Shown: positions 42,280 to 51,503 of the stretch, piece after piece | Numbering within the stretch: position 1 is the stretch's first letter | How the letters are laid out: every line of letters starts with the position of its first letter | Origin: Paenibacillus sp. RUD330 | Lineage (GTDB): Bacteria; Bacillota; Bacilli; Paenibacillales; Paenibacillaceae | Length of the DNA stretch: 64,000 nt | NCBI RefSeq assembly: GCF_002243345.2 | Contig: NZ_CP022655.2 | Coordinates: forward strand, 4,582,001 to 4,646,000 | Direction of reading: 5' to 3' | Notes under the pieces: model-generated | Told to the model about the DNA's origin: nothing | Databases searched by the model: none | The model's input: the letters and a program-made list of their open reading frames with translations, nothing else | Program-made: the position numbers and the translations under genes

Positions 42280-42320
42280 TAAAATCAGCCTCCATCCGGA
42301 ATGACTCCGAATGGAGGCGG
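42280..42320 (-). terminator. Terminator of the GNAT gene
   Basis: Minus-strand stem GCCTCCATTCGGAGTCATTCCGGATGGAGGC followed by TGATTTTATTT. Confidence 0.85.
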
Positions 42321-42354
42321 CTATGTTCACGGCTCCTGATCCTATCCGATCCAG

Positions 42355-43230
42355 CTATTCCCTGCGCAGTTCCTGCAGCATGAACACTTGCTCCAGATTG
42401 GACGGCTTGAACCCGAGCTCCGTCAGCAGCCGAAGCAGCGCGCCATCGGAACGGAGCATCGGCACCGTCCGCTTGTACGGGCTCCGCCCGGGCTCGGCGA
42501 TGCGGGCCAGCATGAAACGAAGCAGAGCTTCGCGGTCCTCTCTGTCGTCCAGCACCCGCAGCTGGCTGATCGCAACGCCGATGTCCGCGCCGGCCGGATC
42601 GAAGCTCCGCCGATATAGAGCGAATGCGACCGGCTTGCCCTCCTCATGCACAAGCATGGACTGTCCGTCGCGCCGGCAGCCGGGCCATTGGAGCTGCCAT
42701 GGAAGCAGCCTCTCGTAGGGCTTCAAGTCCGGCGCGGCTCCATGCGCCACTGTCCAGCCGCCATCGCCGTCCGCAGCAAGACCGGGCAGCTGCGAGTCGC
42801 AGGCCAGGTAGACCATGTCGTCCGCAACCTCATAGCCCTTGCTCTTGTACAGGGCAATCGCCCTTCCATTCTCGCGGATCGCCTCCAGCGTCGCGATATG
42901 CACGCCCTGCTCCCGATAAAGCTCAAGCGCGTGCTCGATCATCGCCTTTCCGATTCCGGTTCCCCTCTCCTCCTGAGCGACACCCGTCCCCCCGTTCCAG
43001 GCGACCTTGCGGCCTTGCACCTCTCGGATTCCGTTCAGGACGATGCCGACAGCGCGGTTGTCGCGGCTGGCGACGAAGGAAAGCGCCGGCGAAAGCTCCT
43101 CCAGCACAAGCCGGTTCACAAACGATTCGACGGACATGGCAATGGGAACGAAATACCCGGCAAAGCCTTCATTCCATACTTTGACGGCTTCCTCCAGCGT
43201 GCACTCGCTCAAACGTTTGAATGTGATCAA
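42355..43230 (-). CDS. GNAT-family N-acetyltransferase, two-domain type
   Basis: A 291-residue protein. The first half is a GNAT domain (FKRLSECTLEEAVKVWNEGF, VAQEERGTGIGKAMIEHAL with the acetyl-CoA loop, AIALYKSKGYEVADD). The second half (~165-291) is a degenerate GNAT-like domain (MLVHEEGKPVAFALYRRS, LLTELGFKPSNLEQVFMLQE). I start at TTG 43230, which has GGAGG 9 nt upstream and gives the family-typical (M)ITFKRLSECT; the longer frame from 43275 lacks a ribosome binding site. Substrate unknown. Confidence 0.87.
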   Translation of the reverse strand: MITFKRLSECTLEEAVKVWNEGFAGYFVPIAMSVESFVNRLVLEELSPALSFVASRDNRAVGIVLNGIREVQGRKVAWNGGTGVAQEERGTGIGKAMIEHALELYREQGVHIATLEAIRENGRAIALYKSKGYEVADDMVYLACDSQLPGLAADGDGGWTVAHGAAPDLKPYERLLPWQLQWPGCRRDGQSMLVHEEGKPVAFALYRRSFDPAGADIGVAISQLRVLDDREDREALLRFMLARIAEPGRSPYKRTVPMLRSDGALLRLLTELGFKPSNLEQVFMLQELRRE

Positions 43231-43280
43231 GGCTTGATCCCTCCGCAATGAATGGTAGAATAAGAACCGTCTCAATTAAA

Positions 43281-43293
43281 CCGACTAGTCAGT
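43281..43293. promoter_or_regulatory. Possible TetR-type operator
   Basis: CCGACTAGTCAGT contains the perfect palindrome GACTAGTC (43283-43290), 50 nt upstream of the GNAT start and ~190 nt upstream of the TetR start. GACTxxTCAGTC-like cores are usual for TetR operators; assignment to the neighbouring TetR gene is an inference. Confidence 0.4.
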
Positions 43294-43480
43294 CTTTATT
43301 ATAAAAGAAAAATCTTATGGGCGGCAATTATAATCTTTCCAGAATCATCTTCTCCTCGCGTTCCGCCTGCTTGGGAGCCTATCTATGCTATGATTTGCCT
43401 AGCGGATAGATCCTTCATCGTCCCATGGCATAGGAGCTTTATCCGAGGGGAAGCAGACATCAGGCAAAAGGAGATCGACG

Positions 43481-44101
43481 ATGGCACCAAAGGTTACCGA
43501 GCAGTACCGAAAAGAAAAACGGGCTTCCATTTTGGAAGCGGCCCTGGACTGTTTTGTCGAAAAGGGGTTTCAGGCGACATCCGTGGACGATATCGTCCGC
43601 CGCTCGGGCATGAGCAAGGGCGCCCTGTACGGATATTTCTCCAGCAAGGAAGAAATGTATATCGATCTGGCCCACAGCCGCATGGATGAAATGGCAGAGA
43701 TCGTGCACGGCCCGTTCAGCCAGCTGAACGGCGCCACGGCTAAAATAAAGAGCCTGTTCGCCCGCTTCCGGAACCAGCCGCTGACCGACCTGCGGAAATG
43801 GCTGGCCTTCCATCTCGAGTTCATGGTCTATATCTCCCGCAATCCCGAGCTGATCGGCATGCACAGCAACTACCGGGACAAGGGACTCGGCCTTGTCGGC
43901 CGGCTGCTGGCCGAAGGCAAGGCAAGCGGGGAATTCCGCTCCGATCTCGATGAAACCGCGGCGTCGTATATATTCTGGTCCGTCCGAGACGGCTTGGCCG
44001 TCAACTTCATGCTGGGCGGCGATGAAGAGGAATACAAGCGGATATTGGATCGGATGGAGGAGATGCTGCTGAGGCATCTCCGGAAGGAGCCGCTGCGTTG
44101 A
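43481..44101 (+). CDS. TetR-family transcriptional regulator
   Basis: A 206-residue TetR regulator. The HTH is canonical (ASILEAALDCFVEKGFQATS, VDDIVRRSGMSKGALYGYFS) with SKEEMYIDL. The ligand domain resembles the TetR_C_6/YfiR group (LAFHLEFMVYISRNPELIGM). AAGGAG lies 7 nt before ATG 43481. It is divergent from the GNAT gene. It carries no pump gene next to it, so its target is uncertain. Confidence 0.92.
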   Translation: MAPKVTEQYRKEKRASILEAALDCFVEKGFQATSVDDIVRRSGMSKGALYGYFSSKEEMYIDLAHSRMDEMAEIVHGPFSQLNGATAKIKSLFARFRNQPLTDLRKWLAFHLEFMVYISRNPELIGMHSNYRDKGLGLVGRLLAEGKASGEFRSDLDETAASYIFWSVRDGLAVNFMLGGDEEEYKRILDRMEEMLLRHLRKEPLR

Positions 44102-44231
44102 CGCTGCGGCAGCGGTCCGTGGACCGGCTGTCTTCGTAGAACCTTCATTTCATTCGAATACTCCGTAAATCTTTCTCATTTAATTTGGAGATGGAAAACG
44201 ATTCCATTTGCCGAAGGGAGAGAGATTTACG

Positions 44232-45872
44232 TTGAGAACAAAACGATTGAAAGCCGCGCTTGCGCTTGTCATGGGGGCAGCCTTGGCTTTTCCCCAAGCG
44301 ATCCATGCCGCTCCGGCCCCGCTGCTGCACAAAGAAAATGCCGCCGGCCAATCCGGCAACTGGTACACCGGCGCGGTGCCGTCTCAAGCCTCGTCCGACA
44401 AGCCCGTCCTGCTGTTCGTCCAGGGGCTTCATTCCACGTACGAGCGCTGGATCGGGACCGACAGCTACTATGACGCCGCCTATAATGCCGGGTACCGGAC
44501 GGCGTTCGTGCAGCTTCCCGACGCCGACGGCCCGGGCGGAGACATGTGGAAGAACGGTCCGATTCTCGCCTCCCTGATCCGCAAGGTCGCTGCCTATTAC
44601 AACGTGCCCAAGCTCAACATTATCGCCCACTCCAAAGGCGGCATCGACACGCAGGCGGCGCTGGTCTATTACGGGGCCTCTCCTTACGTGAATGTGGTCC
44701 ATCAGCTCTCGACGCCCAACCGGGGCTCGGAGCTGGCGGATATGGCCTACAGCACTTGGACCTCCTGGCTCGGCGCGATCATGGGACAGCAGGATGACGC
44801 CGTCTACTCGCTGCAAACGTCCTATATGGCGAACTTCCGCGCCCAGACCGACGTCAAGCCGGAAGTGAACGCGACCAAGACCTATATGTCCGGGGGCGAG
44901 GGCGACGACGGCATCTTCACCAGCTACTGGTTCGCCCATGCGGTGCTTCCGGGTGAGGATGACGGGGCAGTATCCGTGTATTCCGCCATGGGCCTTCCCT
45001 ACGGCATCCAGAGCTTTACGAAAAACATCTCGCACAGCGCCATGGCGCGAGCTTCCCAGACGTGGAGCCTCGTGCAGCCGAAGCTGAAGCTGGCCACGGC
45101 CGCTCTTGCCCCATCCGGAGCCGCGATGCCGAGCGGACAGCCGCAGACAGCGCCGGAAGCAGCTTCTTCCGGGCAGCTGCAAGCAACACTCGGTTCGCCG
45201 TCTCTTGCTGCAAATGCAGGAGAGCAGGATGCCAGCCTGATCCTTCGCGGCGGCCCCGTGGATGGCTCATCGGCCGTCTCGTTCCCACTCGAGAGCGGAA
45301 TCGGCAGCGTCGCCCTGGAAGTGATGACGAGCCGGGAGGACACGGCGCTGTCTCTCGTTTCCCCATCGGGCCAAGTCTACCCTTCCGCGGCCGCTCCGGC
45401 GGACAGCGATCCCGACGGCATCTTCGGCAAGGCGGTCCGCCGCGTATTCCAGGTCATGCAGCCCGAGGCGGGACCATGGAGCCTGAAGCTGGACGGCAAG
45501 AACGATGCCTTCTTCGCGATGGCGAAGATCGAGGGCTCAGCCTCCGCGAAGCTGAAGGCGAGCCGAAAAGTGGTCCGCAAGGGCGAAGCGTTCCAGCTCT
45601 CCGTCGACTTCGGCAAGCCGATCAAAGGCAGCGTCAAGCGTCCCAAGCTGACCAAATCGGTCCCCGGGCGCCCGGCATCCTTCTCCCCGACCCGCGAGCT
45701 GCCTGACCTGGCTGTCGAGGGCAGCCTGAACATGCCGCTGACGGCGCCGGCCGAGCCCGGCATCTACAACATCTCCTTCGACGTGGAGGGCGTGAACGAC
45801 CAAGGCGAGAAGCTCGTCCGGTCGGTGAACTACAACTTCGCGGTGACGGATGACCAAGGCATCGTCAACTAA
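44232..45872 (+). CDS. Secreted lipase/esterase of the alpha/beta hydrolase fold
   Basis: A 546-residue exported protein. The signal peptide (MRTKRLKAALALVMGAALAF, cleavage near AIHA-AP) precedes an alpha/beta hydrolase: oxyanion strand PVLLFVQGLHSTYERW, nucleophile elbow NIIAHSKGGIDTQ (S134), and DDGAVSVYSAMG with IQSFTKNISHSAM supplying plausible Asp and His. The C-terminal ~280 residues hold an Ala/Ser/Pro linker and beta-sandwich domains (ASRKVVRKGEAFQLSVDF, GIYNISFDVEGVNDQG). The frame opens with TTG 44208; TTG 44232, after AAGGGAG, starts the signal peptide and is preferred. A terminator follows. Confidence 0.87.
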   Translation: MRTKRLKAALALVMGAALAFPQAIHAAPAPLLHKENAAGQSGNWYTGAVPSQASSDKPVLLFVQGLHSTYERWIGTDSYYDAAYNAGYRTAFVQLPDADGPGGDMWKNGPILASLIRKVAAYYNVPKLNIIAHSKGGIDTQAALVYYGASPYVNVVHQLSTPNRGSELADMAYSTWTSWLGAIMGQQDDAVYSLQTSYMANFRAQTDVKPEVNATKTYMSGGEGDDGIFTSYWFAHAVLPGEDDGAVSVYSAMGLPYGIQSFTKNISHSAMARASQTWSLVQPKLKLATAALAPSGAAMPSGQPQTAPEAASSGQLQATLGSPSLAANAGEQDASLILRGGPVDGSSAVSFPLESGIGSVALEVMTSREDTALSLVSPSGQVYPSAAAPADSDPDGIFGKAVRRVFQVMQPEAGPWSLKLDGKNDAFFAMAKIEGSASAKLKASRKVVRKGEAFQLSVDFGKPIKGSVKRPKLTKSVPGRPASFSPTRELPDLAVEGSLNMPLTAPAEPGIYNISFDVEGVNDQGEKLVRSVNYNFAVTDDQGIVN

Positions 45873-45882
45873 CCCAACGAAC

Positions 45883-45920
45883 AAAAGACAGGCGGGAATT
45901 AGTCCGCCTGTCTTTTCTTT
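45883..45920 (+). terminator. Terminator of the lipase gene
   Basis: Stem AAAAGACAGGCGG / CCGCCTGTCTTTT followed by a pyrimidine-rich run. Confidence 0.88.
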
Positions 45921-46150
45921 TCTTTTTCTTTTTCTTTTTCTTGAGACATCAAGCCTCGATTTCGGAGGGCAGCAACCGCTGCTGCCGCTCCCTTTCTCCC
46001 CATTGGATTAATTCCATGGATCAAAGAAAACAAAAACAAACGCGCGCGAATGCGTCCGTTCGCCTCGGTTTTTTGAGCATCAAGGGCCGGTTGCTCCCTG
46101 TTTCCTGTTTCCTGTTTCCTGTTTTCGGTTTCCTATTTCCTATTTCCTGT
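45911..46150. repeat. Two low-complexity pyrimidine tracts
   Basis: A (TTTTTC)n tract at 45911-45945 and a (CTGTTTC)n heptamer tract at 46096-46150, the latter decaying to TTTCCTAT and reaching the stop of the next minus-strand gene. The rest of the 45873-46139 gap shows nothing else. Confidence 0.75.
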
Positions 46151-46487
46151 CCACTTGCAGCAGCGTCACTTTCTTAACCGAATAAGTGTCCTTCAGGCTC
46201 TCTTCCGTTACGACGTTCAGCTTGACCAGGCTCGCGATCTTGGCCGAATCGGCTTTGGAGAGCAGCCGCCACAGCTCGGGGTCGGGCAAAGCCTCTTGCA
46301 GCTTCTTATCGTCATATTCCTTGCGCTCCTGTGAAACCAGCTTGATCCTGTAGCTCCCCGCTTCCAGCTCGGACGCCTCCAGCTCCCGGCAATGCCGGAT
46401 GATTTCGCTGCGGAGCTCGGAAAGCTCCTGCTCGATCTCTTTCTGCTTCTGCTTCAACTGGTAAAAACGCTGCGCCATCTTGTCCAT
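46140..46487 (-). CDS. Small coiled-coil protein of unknown function
   Basis: A 115-residue, charged, helical protein. The first half is a predicted coiled coil (MAQRFYQLKQKQKEIEQELS, ELRSEIIRHCRELEASELEA), the second a compact domain (YRIKLVSQERKEYDDKKLQE, LWRLLSKADSAKIASLVKLN). Similar proteins occur in Paenibacillus, and I know no function. An in-frame start at 46547 would run through a G8/T6 tract; ATG 46487 has GGAGG 8 nt upstream and is preferred. The stop overlaps the heptamer repeat tract. Confidence 0.75.
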   Translation of the reverse strand: MDKMAQRFYQLKQKQKEIEQELSELRSEIIRHCRELEASELEAGSYRIKLVSQERKEYDDKKLQEALPDPELWRLLSKADSAKIASLVKLNVVTEESLKDTYSVKKVTLLQVDRK

Positions 46488-46623
46488 ATCCTCACCCTCC
46501 TCATCAGCATGTTTATGCCGGGGGGGGTTTTTTAGGACTTGCAACATTTACCGAATAGCTCTCGTTAATGGAGGGTAATCAACCAGATAAGCAGTTGACC
46601 AGCAAGAGAAAGGAATGTTGAAT

Positions 46624-47721
46624 ATGAATAAAAAGAACCGGAAAAGAAATCTGCTCGCGGCCACGCTGACTGCCGCTCTTCTGACGGCGCCGATGGCGCT
46701 CTCCTTGCCTGCCGAGCAAGCAGCCGCGGCGAAGGCCGGCCCCGTTCTCAAAACCGCCGCGACGCCGTTCAGCATTGAAGGAAAAGAAACGAGCATCGCT
46801 ACGATCAATAAAGACAGCACGACCTACATCGCGCTGCGCAGCCTGAACGCCAGCCTCGGCCTCAGCACGACGTACGAGAAGGCAACCGATACGGTGAAGA
46901 TCACGGGAAGAGACCGTGTCCTGCAGATCGGCCTCAAGGACAGCAGCTTCAAGCTCAACGGGCAGCCTATATACAACGGATCGGAAGCGGTCGTACAGGA
47001 CAACACGACGTATCTGCCGCTCCGCGTCCTGCTGGAGCAGATGGGCTATGCCGTTTCCTATGAGCAAGCCAGCAAAAGGATCGGCATTCATGCCGTTCAG
47101 GAAAACAAGCTGAAGATCGGCACGGAAGCCATCGCCTCGGAGGAGGGCGGCAAGTCGATCCATGTGTACTATCCCGTTCTGTCGGGTTACAGCGACACGG
47201 CCGTGCAAGACAAGATCAATGCCTTCTTGAAGAAAGAAGCGGACCGGAACGTGGCGGAAGGCTCCAAGGAGATGGACCCTCAAGCCAAAGAGAACAAGAA
47301 GATTCTGGCCGGCAACCCGAAAGCCGAAGTCCGCACGCCGAGCCTGGATGGCCGATACACGGTCTCCTATAACGAAAAGGGGAAATTGAGCCTCTACGTG
47401 GACTATTATGTCTATACCGGGGGGGCGCATGGCATGACGGTCCGCGAGCCTTACACCTTCGATCTCGCGACGGGCGACGTGCTTTCCTTGAAAGAAGCTG
47501 CCGGCGGCAAGGAGAACTATGTCTCCGCGATCAACAAGGAAATCAAGGAGCAGATCAAAAGCCGCCATATGGACTTGATGGTACCGTTCCAGACCATCGA
47601 GGCCGACCGCGACTATTTCCTCAACCGCAACGGAATCGTCATTTACTTCACCCAGTACGAGTACACCTCCTATGCGGAAGGCATGCCGGAGTTCGTCATT
47701 CCTTATTCGGTCTTCAAATAA
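46624..47721 (+). CDS. Secreted protein with copper amine oxidase-like N-terminal and RsiV-like domains
   Basis: A 365-residue exported protein. After a signal peptide (MNKKNRKRNLLAATLTAALL, cleavage near AAAA) come a copper amine oxidase N1-like stalk domain (~45-155: TTYIALRSLNASLGLSTTYE, TTYLPLRVLLEQMGYAVSYE) and a DUF4163/DUF3298 pair as in the extracellular part of anti-sigma factor RsiV (PVLSGYSDTAVQDKINAFLK, YYVYTGGAHGMTVREPYTFD, VIYFTQYEYTSYAEGMPEFV). The N1-like domains in Firmicutes are wall-associated, not oxidases. The function is probably cell-envelope binding. ATG 46624 is preferred over 46615 by spacing from AAAGGA. Confidence 0.87.
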   Translation: MNKKNRKRNLLAATLTAALLTAPMALSLPAEQAAAAKAGPVLKTAATPFSIEGKETSIATINKDSTTYIALRSLNASLGLSTTYEKATDTVKITGRDRVLQIGLKDSSFKLNGQPIYNGSEAVVQDNTTYLPLRVLLEQMGYAVSYEQASKRIGIHAVQENKLKIGTEAIASEEGGKSIHVYYPVLSGYSDTAVQDKINAFLKKEADRNVAEGSKEMDPQAKENKKILAGNPKAEVRTPSLDGRYTVSYNEKGKLSLYVDYYVYTGGAHGMTVREPYTFDLATGDVLSLKEAAGGKENYVSAINKEIKEQIKSRHMDLMVPFQTIEADRDYFLNRNGIVIYFTQYEYTSYAEGMPEFVIPYSVFK

Positions 47722-47749
47722 GCTGCTCCAGCTGGACGAAAACCGAATG

Positions 47750-47779
47750 AAAGGCCCCGGGCAACCGCCCGGGGCCTTT
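47750..47779. terminator. Bidirectional terminator between convergent genes
   Basis: Perfect stem AAAGGCCCCGGGC / GCCCGGGGCCTTT with an AACC loop. Confidence 0.93.
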
Positions 47780-47785
47780 CCCGCC

Positions 47786-50700
47786 TTATTTTAAATGAGT
47801 CGTGTCGATCAATTGGGCTTTCACGAGCAGCCGCTGCACGAGGGCCGCCGTCTCCGCTCTGGTGATCGGCCGCTTCGGCTCCAGCTCCTTGCCGGAGCCT
47901 TGCGCCAGGCCGAGCTCCAGGACGGCGATCACCGATTCCTGCGCCCATGCGCTGACCTTCCCGCCGTCGGCGAACGGCGCCAGGACATCGCCGCCGTTCG
48001 TGCCGCCCTTGACGTCAAGACCGGCCAGCGTCATCGCTCTAGCCAGCATGGTCAAAGCTTCCTCGCGGGTCACGCTTCGGTTCGGAGCGAAGGTCCCATC
48101 TCCTGCGCCTTTGACAAGGCTGTATTCCTGCGCCGCAGCTACCGAGCCTGCGAACCAGTCGCTGGAGCGGACATCGGCGAACGCGGAGGCGTCGGAGCTT
48201 GGAGCAAGGCCGAGCGCCCGCACGATGATAGCGGCGATTTCGGCGCGGGTGACAGGCGCATCAGGCTTGTAATGCGCGGCGTCGACGCCGTTGACGACCA
48301 TTCGGGAGGCCAGGTCGTTCACAGCCGATTCGGACCAGTGGCCCGCAACATCGGCAAAAGCGACCGGATGATAGATGAGCGCGTAGGCGCTGTTCGTCAA
48401 GCTGTTGACGATGGCATAGTAGCTTCCCTCCCGCTTCTGGATGAAGGTCGGCACATGCCGGACCGTTCCGTCTTTGTCCAGAACGATCGCGGTCGTTATT
48501 CGAGCCGGATCCGCTTCCGCAGGCAGCGGGATTTCACGCTTCACATAGGAGCTGAAGCGGTCGACAGCGATGCTTTTTCCGTTGTAGGATGCCGTCGCCG
48601 TGAACTCCACAGGTGCCGCGGCCACGCTGAAGCCATTGTTGGCGCCTGCATGTTCCGCGCGCGCGGCCAGCGCCGCATCGCCCTTGACGACATGGATGCG
48701 AACCGTCACCTCTGACAGCCGGTCCGCGGCGCCAAGCTGAGCCGACAGGCGTTCCATATCCAGAAGTCCCGCCGGCAGCGTGTAGCTGCCGCCCGGCGAC
48801 TGCACTTCAAGCACGGCCTTGCGGTCGCCCATCGCCTTGACGAGGTCGCCGGCCAGAACGACGGATACTCCATCGACCTTCTCGCCTGCGGCCGGAATGA
48901 CAATTCGAGGCTCGCTCCCTGAGGCTGCAAGCTGAGCCAGCAATTTCGCCGAATCCATTGTCGCGTTCAGCATCGTCTGGCCGTTCACGATTTCAGTCGA
49001 TACAGCCACAAGCTGATCCTTCGGCTGCCCGTTTACCGTCACGCTCAAGCCGGGCGAAGCGGCAGGTGTCGGAGAAGGCTGGGCGGAAGCCTTGCCGCTC
49101 TGATCTCCATCCGAGTCCGGGGATGGAGTCGGTGCCGGTGTTGGCGTTGGTGTCGGTGTTGGCTGGTCTGTCGGTTTTTCAGTCGGCTTTTCGGTCGGTT
49201 TTTCAGTCGGCTTTTCGGTCGGCGGCTCTGTCGGCTCTTCTGACGGTGCCGGCGTCGGTGTTGCCGGCGCCGCCCTGGAAACCGTCAGCGTATAGGTCAT
49301 CGTGCTGCCGTCCTGCGCGCTCACCAACAGTTCGATCCTGGTGTTCCCTACAGCCAGAGGCAATGCCGGCGATCCCGAGCCGCCGAGCAGGATATGCGGA
49401 CCGTCGATCAGCAAGCCCGCGCTGTCATACACGCTGACCGTTACGGTTCCGTATACCGTATCCGCCACGCTCGGCGAGATCGTCAGGCTGTCCGCCTCGC
49501 TGCCTACGCTGACCGTGTAATGCGTCGTTCCGGTCGAGAAGGACGGGCTCAGCTCGCCGGCAGACAGCGTAAGGTCCGTCAGGTCTGTATTGCCGGACAT
49601 CGGCGTCGCGCCGGCTTCATTGGAATAACCGCCGTCCCCATTCGCAAGGACAGCCATGATTTTGAAATAATAGGCCGTTCCGTTGTCCAGGCCAGCTGCA
49701 GTGTAAGAGGTGCCCTCGACAGTCGCGACCGGAAGCGGCCCGTAGCTGCCCGCTTCCGTCCTTTGATAGATGCTGTATGCCACCGCTCCCCGCGCGGCAT
49801 TCCAGGCCAGCACAGCTTGTCCGTCGCCCGCGCTCGCCGTCAGCTCCGTCGGAGCCGGCGTTTCGATGGTGTACGTGAAGGTGGCCGTATCGCTGGAGAC
49901 AAGGTTCGGTCCCGCAGCCGTCGCCTTGACCGTCACCGTATCTCCGGGAGCGCCGCTGATGCCCACTCTTGTGCCGGCAGGGCTGCCCGTTGTCGGCGCC
50001 GTTCCGTCGAGCGTGTAATAGATTGTCGCGCCAGCCGTTGCCGTGCTCAGGACAACATAGCTGTTGTCCGGCACGACAGTGCCGCTGGCCAGATCCGCTG
50101 TCGGAGCCGACGCCTGCTTCTTCACGGTTACGGCGATCGTGCGGACGGCCGTGCCGCCTGCTCCATCGCTTACCGTCACCGTAAAGCTGTCCGGGCCGAA
50201 ATAATCTTCGGCCGGCTGATACGTCATCGCGCCGGTCGGCGCAAGCCCCGCGCCTCCGCTTGCGGCCGTTGTCTGCCCGAAGCTCACCGTACCATGCGAA
50301 GGCGCTGCCGTCAGCGCCCAGGTCAGAGTCTGCCCCGTATCGCTGTCGCCGACGCGCAGCAGAGGTTTGATATCGGCAGGGGAAGCATTCTGGGCTACCG
50401 TCAGTGCTGCTTGGCTTCCCTCGAAGGTCGGAGCTACATTCTGGCCGAGAATTTTCACGAAATTCCCCTGCGCATTGAACAAGAGAAGCTGCGACCTGTT
50501 GCCGTCGACGACGTAAATGTTGCCGTCCTTGTCCGCGGTCGCCTGGGAAGGCTCCACCAAGACCGAATCGGCGAGCGTCATCGCGTAGCTGCCGTTGCTG
50601 TTGTACACCTGCACGCGCTTGTTGCCGCCGTCGGAGACGTACAAGCGGTCGCTGCCGTCGATGGACACTCCCCAGGGTTGCTTGAAATGAGCGTTGTCGG

Positions 50701-51352
50701 CGCCGCTTACGTTCTTTTCCCCGATCGTCTTCTGAGGGGCATACGTGTCCGCAGCGCTGTTGTAGGCATACACGACCACGGTGCTGGTCCAATATTGCGA
50801 AATGAACAAATTCCCCTTGGAATCCGCTGCGATTCCCATCGGCCTGTCCGCGAGCTGCGGCGAATTGGCGATGAGCTTATAGCCGGTGCCATTCGTATTG
50901 AAGCGATAGACCAGATAATTCTGGTCCGTGACGAATATATGGCCTCTGCCGTCAAGCGCTATCGCCTCCGGCACGGGATTCCCGCTGGGAAGGGCGATGG
51001 ACCGGATATAGGCCCCCTGGCTCCCGAACACCTGGATGCGGGCATTGGAATAATCCAGGACATAGATATCCCCTGTCGCCTGATCGACGGCTACTGCTTT
51101 CGGCGTATTGAAATGATCGTTGTCCGAGCCGAGGACGCCTTTCACTCCCAGCGTCATGTACAGGCTCTCATCGCGGTTGTAAATCTGAATGCGATGGTTG
51201 CCCGCATCCGCCACATATAATTTTCCTGCGCTGTCCGTCGCGATGCCGCGCGGAGATCTCAGATCCCAGCCCGTCCGGACGGCTGCGAATGCCGTCGGCA
51301 CGGATGTGAACAGGATCGAGAGGACAAGCAGCAGAGATCCCCATTTTTTCAT
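47786..51352 (-). CDS. Large SLH-domain surface protein with NHL propeller
   Basis: A 1188-residue exported surface protein. After the signal peptide (1-~24) come NHL repeats (~26-305; SPRGIATDSAGKLYVADAGN, DGSDRLYVSDGGNKRVQVYN), a cadherin-like tandem domain (~310-405), a chitobiase C-terminal-like domain (~410-495; YYTLDGTAPTTGSPAG), a fibronectin III domain (~497-585), a cadherin-like beta sandwich (LTLSAGELSPSFSTGTTHYT), a Pro/Thr/Glu/Lys repeat linker (EKPTEKPTEKPTEKPTDQ), an uncharacterised ~220-residue domain, and three SLH domains (~990-1188; FADVAGHWSESAVNDLASR). The SLH domains bind pyruvylated wall polymer, so the propeller is shown on the cell surface, presumably to bind a glycan or protein. 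GGTGGGAG precedes ATG 51352. Confidence 0.92.
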   Translation of the reverse strand: MKKWGSLLLVLSILFTSVPTAFAAVRTGWDLRSPRGIATDSAGKLYVADAGNHRIQIYNRDESLYMTLGVKGVLGSDNDHFNTPKAVAVDQATGDIYVLDYSNARIQVFGSQGAYIRSIALPSGNPVPEAIALDGRGHIFVTDQNYLVYRFNTNGTGYKLIANSPQLADRPMGIAADSKGNLFISQYWTSTVVVYAYNSAADTYAPQKTIGEKNVSGADNAHFKQPWGVSIDGSDRLYVSDGGNKRVQVYNSNGSYAMTLADSVLVEPSQATADKDGNIYVVDGNRSQLLLFNAQGNFVKILGQNVAPTFEGSQAALTVAQNASPADIKPLLRVGDSDTGQTLTWALTAAPSHGTVSFGQTTAASGGAGLAPTGAMTYQPAEDYFGPDSFTVTVSDGAGGTAVRTIAVTVKKQASAPTADLASGTVVPDNSYVVLSTATAGATIYYTLDGTAPTTGSPAGTRVGISGAPGDTVTVKATAAGPNLVSSDTATFTYTIETPAPTELTASAGDGQAVLAWNAARGAVAYSIYQRTEAGSYGPLPVATVEGTSYTAAGLDNGTAYYFKIMAVLANGDGGYSNEAGATPMSGNTDLTDLTLSAGELSPSFSTGTTHYTVSVGSEADSLTISPSVADTVYGTVTVSVYDSAGLLIDGPHILLGGSGSPALPLAVGNTRIELLVSAQDGSTMTYTLTVSRAAPATPTPAPSEEPTEPPTEKPTEKPTEKPTEKPTDQPTPTPTPTPAPTPSPDSDGDQSGKASAQPSPTPAASPGLSVTVNGQPKDQLVAVSTEIVNGQTMLNATMDSAKLLAQLAASGSEPRIVIPAAGEKVDGVSVVLAGDLVKAMGDRKAVLEVQSPGGSYTLPAGLLDMERLSAQLGAADRLSEVTVRIHVVKGDAALAARAEHAGANNGFSVAAAPVEFTATASYNGKSIAVDRFSSYVKREIPLPAEADPARITTAIVLDKDGTVRHVPTFIQKREGSYYAIVNSLTNSAYALIYHPVAFADVAGHWSESAVNDLASRMVVNGVDAAHYKPDAPVTRAEIAAIIVRALGLAPSSDASAFADVRSSDWFAGSVAAAQEYSLVKGAGDGTFAPNRSVTREEALTMLARAMTLAGLDVKGGTNGGDVLAPFADGGKVSAWAQESVIAVLELGLAQGSGKELEPKRPITRAETAALVQRLLVKAQLIDTTHLK

Positions 51353-51439
51353 CTGTCTCCCACCTTATGCTAGAATGCGTTTTGCCTACTGTAGCAGACC
51401 CATTCTCAACATTTTCACAACATCTCTTCCAAAAAACGA

Positions 51440-51480
51440 CAAAAAAGGCTATCGAAATGAATATTCGACAGCCTTTTTCT
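51440..51480. terminator. Terminator between the two-component genes and the SLH gene
   Basis: Stem AAAAAGGCTGTCGAAT / ATTTCGATAGCCTTTTTT flanked by A and T runs. It ends the kinase/regulator transcript, so the SLH gene has its own promoter. Confidence 0.9.
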
Positions 51481-51503
51481 TCGCAGTGTCGGCTTTTTCC
51501 TCG

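Noticed and set aside
49394-51220. A 608-codon plus-strand frame antisense to the SLH protein
   Set aside because: Shadow of a repetitive GC-rich gene; translation lacks any domain pattern.
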